DNA of 10,543 nt from Treponema sp. (GTDB lineage: Bacteria > Spirochaetota > Spirochaetia > Treponematales > Rectinemataceae): contig JAAYWE010000227.1 in the NCBI GenBank assembly GCA_012516755.1, positions 1 to 10,543 on the forward strand, read 5' to 3'. Below the pieces are notes generated by a model. The model ran no database searches, was not told the origin of the DNA, and saw only the letters and a program-made list of their open reading frames with translations. The position numbers and the translations under genes were made by a program. The stretch's first letter is position 1; every line of letters starts with the position of its first letter. Shown piece after piece: positions 7,158 to 10,543 of this stretch.

Positions 7158-7904
7158 TTATTCTTTATCCTGTTTATCTGATTTTATTGGCTGGTTACTT
7201 TTGGATATTTGACCATAATAAGCATTTACGCCATATTTTCTATCTTGATGTTTTCTTAATATCGCCTCTCTCAATGGCCGTATATTGGGGTCGACAATAT
7301 TCATCATAATTGCCATTTTACAGATATACTCAAGAACCACACTATTCATTACCCCTTTCTCAGGAGTTTCTCCCCAAGCAAATGGGCCGTGATGAATTAC
7401 GAAGGCAGCAGGAACCCTGAGGGGGTCTTTATCCCTCATGGCATTTATAATGCTAATTCCAGTATATTTTTCATATCCCTCTAAGATTTCATCATCGGTC
7501 AATTCTTCGGTACATGGAATTTCCCCATCAAAGTAATCGGCATGCGTAGTTCCAAAACAGGGAAGCGCTCTGCCTAACTGAGCCCATATTGAAGCATACT
7601 GCGAATGAGTATGAACTATGCCTCTTATTCCTTTTTCACTGAAATGACTATAAATAATCCTGTGTGTGTTTGTATCACTAGAAGGTCGATACTTCGTATC
7701 AATTATTTTCCCCGACAATTCGACAGCAACCATATGTTCTTCTCTTAAAGCTGAGTAGGGAACCCCGCTTGCTTTTATGACAAAAATACCTGATTCTGGA
7801 TCATATCCTGAAACATTACCCCATGTAGAAATAACCAATTTGTTGGTAACTAGTGCTAGGTTAGCTTCAAGCACTTCTTGCTTCAATTCATGAATCGATT
7901 CCAT
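7158..7904 (-). CDS. araD: L-ribulose-5-phosphate 4-epimerase-like class II aldolase (AraD/UlaF/SgbE family)
   Basis: This 248-residue cytoplasmic zinc enzyme is predicted to interconvert L-ribulose-5-phosphate and D-xylulose-5-phosphate, or a related pentulose phosphate. It matches E. coli AraD along its length: VLEANLAL (11-18), TWGNVSGYD (27-35), FVIKASGVPYS (41-51), SSDTNTH with metal ligand D77, IVHTHS with H98 and H100, GTTHADYFDGEIPC (118-131, catalytic Asp 123), HHGPFAWG with metal ligand H172, and AYYGQ (228-232, catalytic Tyr). All metal and acid/base residues are present. A polar tail of about 16 residues (KSNQPIKSDKQDKE) follows AYYGQIS. The in-frame ATG at 7925 is rejected because GAGGAGAG lies 5 nt before ATG 7904. 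It is monocistronic, convergent with the DeoR gene. Family resolution to 4-epimerase rather than fuculose-phosphate aldolase is good; the exact sugar is open. Confidence 0.92.
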   Translation of the reverse strand: MESIHELKQEVLEANLALVTNKLVISTWGNVSGYDPESGIFVIKASGVPYSALREEHMVAVELSGKIIDTKYRPSSDTNTHRIIYSHFSEKGIRGIVHTHSQYASIWAQLGRALPCFGTTHADYFDGEIPCTEELTDDEILEGYEKYTGISIINAMRDKDPLRVPAAFVIHHGPFAWGETPEKGVMNSVVLEYICKMAIMMNIVDPNIRPLREAILRKHQDRKYGVNAYYGQISKSNQPIKSDKQDKE

Positions 7905-7909
7905 TATAT

Positions 7910-7917
7910 CTCTCCTC
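7910..7917 (-). promoter_or_regulatory. Ribosome-binding site of the AraD-like gene
   Basis: Minus-strand GAGGAGAG lies 5 nt (ATATA) before ATG 7904. It is strong and well spaced, and it decides the start against an upstream in-frame ATG at 7925. Confidence 0.85.
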
Positions 7918-8144
7918 ATAGGCATGATAACAATTAATATACAATGAGCTCCTTATTTGGAACTGTATGAAATGTTATTATACTTCATCTTTTTTCCTTA
8001 ATAGATCTCTTAGCATAAATGATCAATATTTCAAATAAAGTGATAAAAATAATTCGGATAACGCTATCTTATATTAATGTCAATATGTCTAAATGCTGCA
8101 TAAATACCCTTTTACAGAATTATCATATATCCCTTCTGCTTCAT
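7918..8144 (-). promoter_or_regulatory. Upstream region of the AraD-like gene with weak promoter candidates
   Basis: This 227-bp AT-rich gap lies between nrdG (ends 8145) and the AraD-like gene. On the minus strand a perfect TATAAT at 7982-7977 would start RNA near 7970 (leader about 66 nt) but lacks a recognisable -35. A perfect TTGACA at 8083-8078 has only a poor -10 (TATCCG, 8060-8055, 17-bp spacer). No ATCGAACA box is present, so the regulator assumed for the divergent region may not act here. I see no clear terminator for the nrdD-nrdG transcript. Confidence 0.35.
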
Positions 8145-8897
8145 TCATCGCCTCAAACCCTTCCTGCCCAGCTTTTCTGCGAGATGGACCAGGGCATCTA
8201 TATAATCTGTATCCGGAGGCAATATATCATTCCAACGGCTATCGAGACAGTTGCCTGGTGCAAAGGCCGTGAAATACCATGGTGTCTCTTCAGGAACAAG
8301 GGCTGCAAGAGTCTCAACGGCTTCCTCGTCGAAATAATCCGGCACAACTACGCTGCGGACCTCGAATTGTTCCCTGAAGCCCGCAAGCAGCTCGAGACTT
8401 TGGATTACCCCGGCAAAACATAAGCTCATTTGCCCTGCTTTAATCTGCGCTGACGCCAAAGCAAGATCATTATAGCGGCGGGCATCGGTTTTGAGATCGA
8501 GCGCAACATAATCTGGTCTTGTGCGCGGATCTTCGATCAGAGTCGCTAGCTTTTCTGGAAGAGATCCATTTGTATCGAGTTTGACAAGGAGGCCTAGCTC
8601 ATGTATTTGCGCTATCAGCTCGCTTATTATTCCTTGCAGCAAGGGCTCGCCTCCAGTGAGAACGACTCCCTGCACAAGATGCTTGCGTTTTTCTATTATC
8701 GATAGACATTCATCGAGGGCTAGCAAATCGTCCGCTTCGCCGAGTACGAGTTCTCTATTATGACACCATGGGCAGCGGAAATTGCAGCCTGTAAAGAAAA
8801 TCACGCTTGCAAGCCTGGCGGGATAATCGAGGAGCGATGTCTTGCGAAAGCCTACGCGGATGGGCTCGCTGGAAGATGGCAAACTGACATTATTCAT
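8145..8897 (-). CDS. nrdG: Anaerobic ribonucleoside-triphosphate reductase activating protein (radical SAM)
   Basis: This radical-SAM activase uses a [4Fe-4S] cluster and S-adenosylmethionine to install the glycyl radical on NrdD. From ATG 8897 (250 aa): SLLDYPARLASVIFFTGCNFRCPWCHNREL contains the cluster motif CxxxCxxC (C38, C42, C45); LTGGEPLLQ (about 80-88) is the SAM-binding GGEP; VKLDTNGS and PDYVALDLKT follow, as in the longer NrdG subfamily that starts with a SLxDYPG-like segment. The length is greater than E. coli NrdG (about 154 aa) but usual for this subfamily. Alternative starts are GTG 8906 and ATG 8900; ribosome-site evidence is weak for all three. It lies about 99 bp after the nrdD stop on the same strand, an apparent operon. 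G+C content is visibly higher than in the genes at 1-7904. Confidence 0.93.
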   Translation of the reverse strand: MNNVSLPSSSEPIRVGFRKTSLLDYPARLASVIFFTGCNFRCPWCHNRELVLGEADDLLALDECLSIIEKRKHLVQGVVLTGGEPLLQGIISELIAQIHELGLLVKLDTNGSLPEKLATLIEDPRTRPDYVALDLKTDARRYNDLALASAQIKAGQMSLCFAGVIQSLELLAGFREQFEVRSVVVPDYFDEEAVETLAALVPEETPWYFTAFAPGNCLDSRWNDILPPDTDYIDALVHLAEKLGRKGLRR

Positions 8898-8996
8898 CAT
8901 TTCCACATGCCAACATCCAATCGGTTAGCGCTTGTTTATTCTTTCGGTTCTGAGTTTTCTGGCTCTTATACAATTTATTCTTTTTATGCCTCTTGT

Positions 8997-10543
8997 TCAC
9001 GAATGCACCCTCGTCCGCGCCGCTAAAAATTTCTCGAGCTCTCCGACACTACAAAGACGTGCTATTATCTCTTCATTTTCATCGAGTACAAGGACGGTTG
9101 GGGTAGAGAATATTTCAAATTTGGTAGCCTGAGCCATTCCTTCGATCGAATCCGCATCAATCTCTTCAAAATCTGCATTGCTAGCTAGAGCTCTTCTTAC
9201 AGGTGAGCAGTTCGGACAATTCTTCCTCGCAAAAAGAAGCACTCTAGAAGCATCATCATAATGGCCATCATGATGCGCCCCGCTTTTATAATGCTCAGGG
9301 CTATCAGACTCAGCCTTGCAATCCCTCTGTACTGGGCTATTGCATGTCGCTCTTTCGCTTGGTTTTGAGTCGGGATCGAAGACGCGCCTTTCCTTATATT
9401 CTGCCTTTTTCCCCGCATTCCAATTCTTCACCGAACGATAATATCCGACGATACGACTATAGACCTCGGTTCTTGTTCCCAGGATTTGTTCGCCCTCATC
9501 TGTCTGGCCTGCTTCAACGATTCCCACAGATTTACCGGCTTTATCATGCTCGCTCTCGGCGATCTTCTCGCCCCTTTGCTCCATTTTTCTACGTTCTTCT
9601 GCGGCGCATACCGGGCAAAAAAAGTGTTCTCCGGCGAGGTAGCCATGTATCGGACAAATGGAATAGGTTGGAGAGATAGTAAAATAAGGGATTCTATATG
9701 AATATGCTATAGTCTTTACAAGCTGAGAGCATGCTCGCCAGTCAGAGATGGCTTCACCAAGAAATACATGGAAGACCGTTCCACCTGTATAGACTGTCTG
9801 CAACTCCTCCTGGAGGTCGAGTGCATCGAAGATATCAGAGGTATATCCAACAGGGAGTTGTGAGGAATTCGTATAATAGGGCTCATCTGCGCCAGAGGTG
9901 ATGATGTCCGGATATCTTTCCTTGTCGTGCTTTGCAAGCCTATAGGAGGTCGATTCAGCAGGCGTTGCTTCCAGGTTGAATAGATCGCCCGTCTCTTCCT
10001 GAAAATCTGCTAGTCTGGTCTTCATGAATTGCAGAATCCTAAGAGAAAAATCTCTCCCTTCTTCCGTAGCGGTTGTGATAGAGGGAGAGAAGAAATTTTG
10101 AAGACATTCGTTCATCCCCACAATGCCAATCGTGCTAAAGTGGTTTTCGAAAGTCTTTAGATAGCGTTTTGTATAAGGGAAGAGGCCGGCCTCTAGTAAG
10201 CGCTGAATAACCTTGCGTTTTATGACAAGACTTATCTTTGCCTTTTCCATCAGATCATCGAGTCGGCCGAAGAATTCCTTTTCGTTTCGTGAAAGAAAAC
10301 CAATTCTGGGCAGGTTGATTGTCACAACACCTATCGAGCCTGTGAGCTCATCGGCTCCAAATAGCCCACCGCCTTTTTTCCTCAGTTCGCGTTTATCGAG
10401 CATGAGCCTACAGCACATACTGCGTACATCTGCTGGATTTAGATCTGAATTGATAAAATTCTGGAAATAGGGTGTGCCATATTTAGCAGTCATTTCGAAC
10501 AAGAGCTTCGCATTTGGAGAGTCCCAGTCGAAGTCGGTTGTTA
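8997..10543 (-). CDS. nrdD: Anaerobic (class III) ribonucleoside-triphosphate reductase catalytic subunit with fused redoxin domain; 5' end outside window
   Basis: NrdD reduces ribonucleotides to deoxyribonucleotides without oxygen using a glycyl radical. The frame is open to the right edge, so the N-terminus (ATP-cone and start) is missing; about 514 residues are visible. The visible start, DFDWDSPNAKLLFEMTAKYG, is followed by YFQNFINSDLNPADVRSMCCRL with the active-site Cys region, GGGLFGADELTGSIGVVTINLPRIG, GIVGMNEC, and a zinc ribbon CPIHGYLAGEHFFCPVC (CxxH-x9-CxxC). The glycyl-radical loop is SRIVGYYRSVKNWNAGKKAE, with the radical Gly codon at 9444-9446. Two oddities: about 42 extra charged residues (9471-9596) between zinc ribbon and radical loop, and a thioredoxin/glutaredoxin-like domain (9018-9248) after a polar His-rich linker (9249-9374). 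The fused redoxin suggests use of a dithiol reductant rather than formate (inference). nrdG follows 99 bp downstream. Confidence 0.95.
   Translation of the reverse strand, partial: TTDFDWDSPNAKLLFEMTAKYGTPYFQNFINSDLNPADVRSMCCRLMLDKRELRKKGGGLFGADELTGSIGVVTINLPRIGFLSRNEKEFFGRLDDLMEKAKISLVIKRKVIQRLLEAGLFPYTKRYLKTFENHFSTIGIVGMNECLQNFFSPSITTATEEGRDFSLRILQFMKTRLADFQEETGDLFNLEATPAESTSYRLAKHDKERYPDIITSGADEPYYTNSSQLPVGYTSDIFDALDLQEELQTVYTGGTVFHVFLGEAISDWRACSQLVKTIAYSYRIPYFTISPTYSICPIHGYLAGEHFFCPVCAAEERRKMEQRGEKIAESEHDKAGKSVGIVEAGQTDEGEQILGTRTEVYSRIVGYYRSVKNWNAGKKAEYKERRVFDPDSKPSERATCNSPVQRDCKAESDSPEHYKSGAHHDGHYDDASRVLLFARKNCPNCSPVRRALASNADFEEIDADSIEGMAQATKFEIFSTPTVLVLDENEEIIARLCSVGELEKFLAARTRVHS
9018..9248 (-). 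other. C-terminal thioredoxin/glutaredoxin-like domain of NrdD
   Basis: About 77 residues begin with a beta strand VLLFARKNCPNC, carrying a CPNC redox motif (codons 9207-9218), then a helix (PVRRALAS), a strand with FEEIDAD, and STPTVLVLDENEEII with the cis-proline TP typical of the fold, ending in GELEKFLAA. It resembles NrdH/glutaredoxin-type redoxins that donate electrons to ribonucleotide reductases. It is in frame with NrdD, with no stop or start signal between, so it is a true fusion rather than a separate gene. Confidence 0.85.

Noticed and set aside
8083..8148. Tiny minus-strand frame of about 19 codons whose ATG overlaps the nrdG stop (ATGA)
   Set aside because: The ATGA overlap resembles translational coupling, but the product is very short, unlike any known peptide, and the overlap is easily produced by chance.
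8019..8423. 134-codon plus-strand frame
   Set aside because: It is antisense to nrdG over most of its length; the composition is explained by the opposite strand and no protein family is recognisable.
9197..9937. Several overlapping frames of 70-110 codons on both strands within nrdD
   Set aside because: All lie inside the conserved nrdD/redoxin coding frame and show no recognisable protein family; they are shadows of a G+C-richer gene.
8997..10502. NrdD as a complete gene starting at 10502
   Set aside because: The codon at 10502 is TTG inside the conserved DFDWDSP...LFEMTAKYG segment and the frame stays open to the window edge, so the gene continues outside.
1..10543. CRISPR array, insertion sequence, toxin-antitoxin, prophage or tRNA/rRNA
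   Set aside because: No regularly spaced repeats, transposase or integrase motifs, toxin pairs or recognisable tRNA/rRNA sequence were seen on either strand.

Overview
The window looks like chromosome from an anaerobic bacterium with a Gram-negative-type envelope. The transporter's binding protein has a signal-peptidase-I leader (no lipobox), which suggests a periplasm, and the strictly anaerobic class III ribonucleotide reductase is present. A spirochaete or similar gut or sediment anaerobe would fit, but the sequence alone does not fix the phylum. Base composition changes near 8145: positions 1 to about 8144 are clearly AT-rich, while 8145-10543 (nrdG/nrdD) is visibly richer in G+C.

Positions 1-7904 form a sugar-phosphate-type uptake and metabolism cluster organised around a divergent promoter region at 4685-4840. 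Leftward (minus strand) run a periplasmic binding protein of the AfuA/FutA/PhnS type (3665-4684), a PotA/FbpC-like ABC ATPase (2393-3502), a two-domain AfuB/FbpB-like permease (710-2362) and a HAD enzyme closely resembling eukaryotic-type phosphomannomutase (1-699, cut by the window edge). Rightward (plus strand) run an AraM/EgsA-like glycerol-1-phosphate dehydrogenase (4841-6196) and a DeoR-family repressor (6207-7004). An AraD/UlaF/SgbE-like sugar-phosphate 4-epimerase (7158-7904, minus) converges on them. The combination HAD + AraM + AraD + ABC transporter recalls araD-araL-araM-araNPQ of Bacillus subtilis, but with an AfuABC-type transporter and a PMM-like HAD protein in place of AraL. My inference is uptake of a phosphorylated or otherwise anionic small molecule, then dephosphorylation, epimerisation and dehydrogenation, under DeoR control. 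The substrate is not readable from the sequence.

The divergent region holds two strong sigma70-type promoters. The rightward one is a perfect TTGACA-N16-TATAAT whose predicted +1 is the A of the araM-like ATG, so that mRNA is predicted to be leaderless. Three copies of ATCGAACA (one inverted) lie across this promoter and start codon and resemble DeoR/GlpR-family half-sites; the adjacent regulator probably binds them.

Positions 8145-10543 (minus strand) carry the anaerobic ribonucleotide reductase pair: the activase NrdG (8145-8897) downstream of the catalytic subunit NrdD (8997 to beyond 10543). This NrdD has two unusual parts: an insert of about 42 residues between its zinc ribbon and glycyl-radical loop, and a C-terminal thioredoxin/glutaredoxin-like domain (CPNC) fused after a His-rich linker. 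The fusion suggests a built-in reductant.
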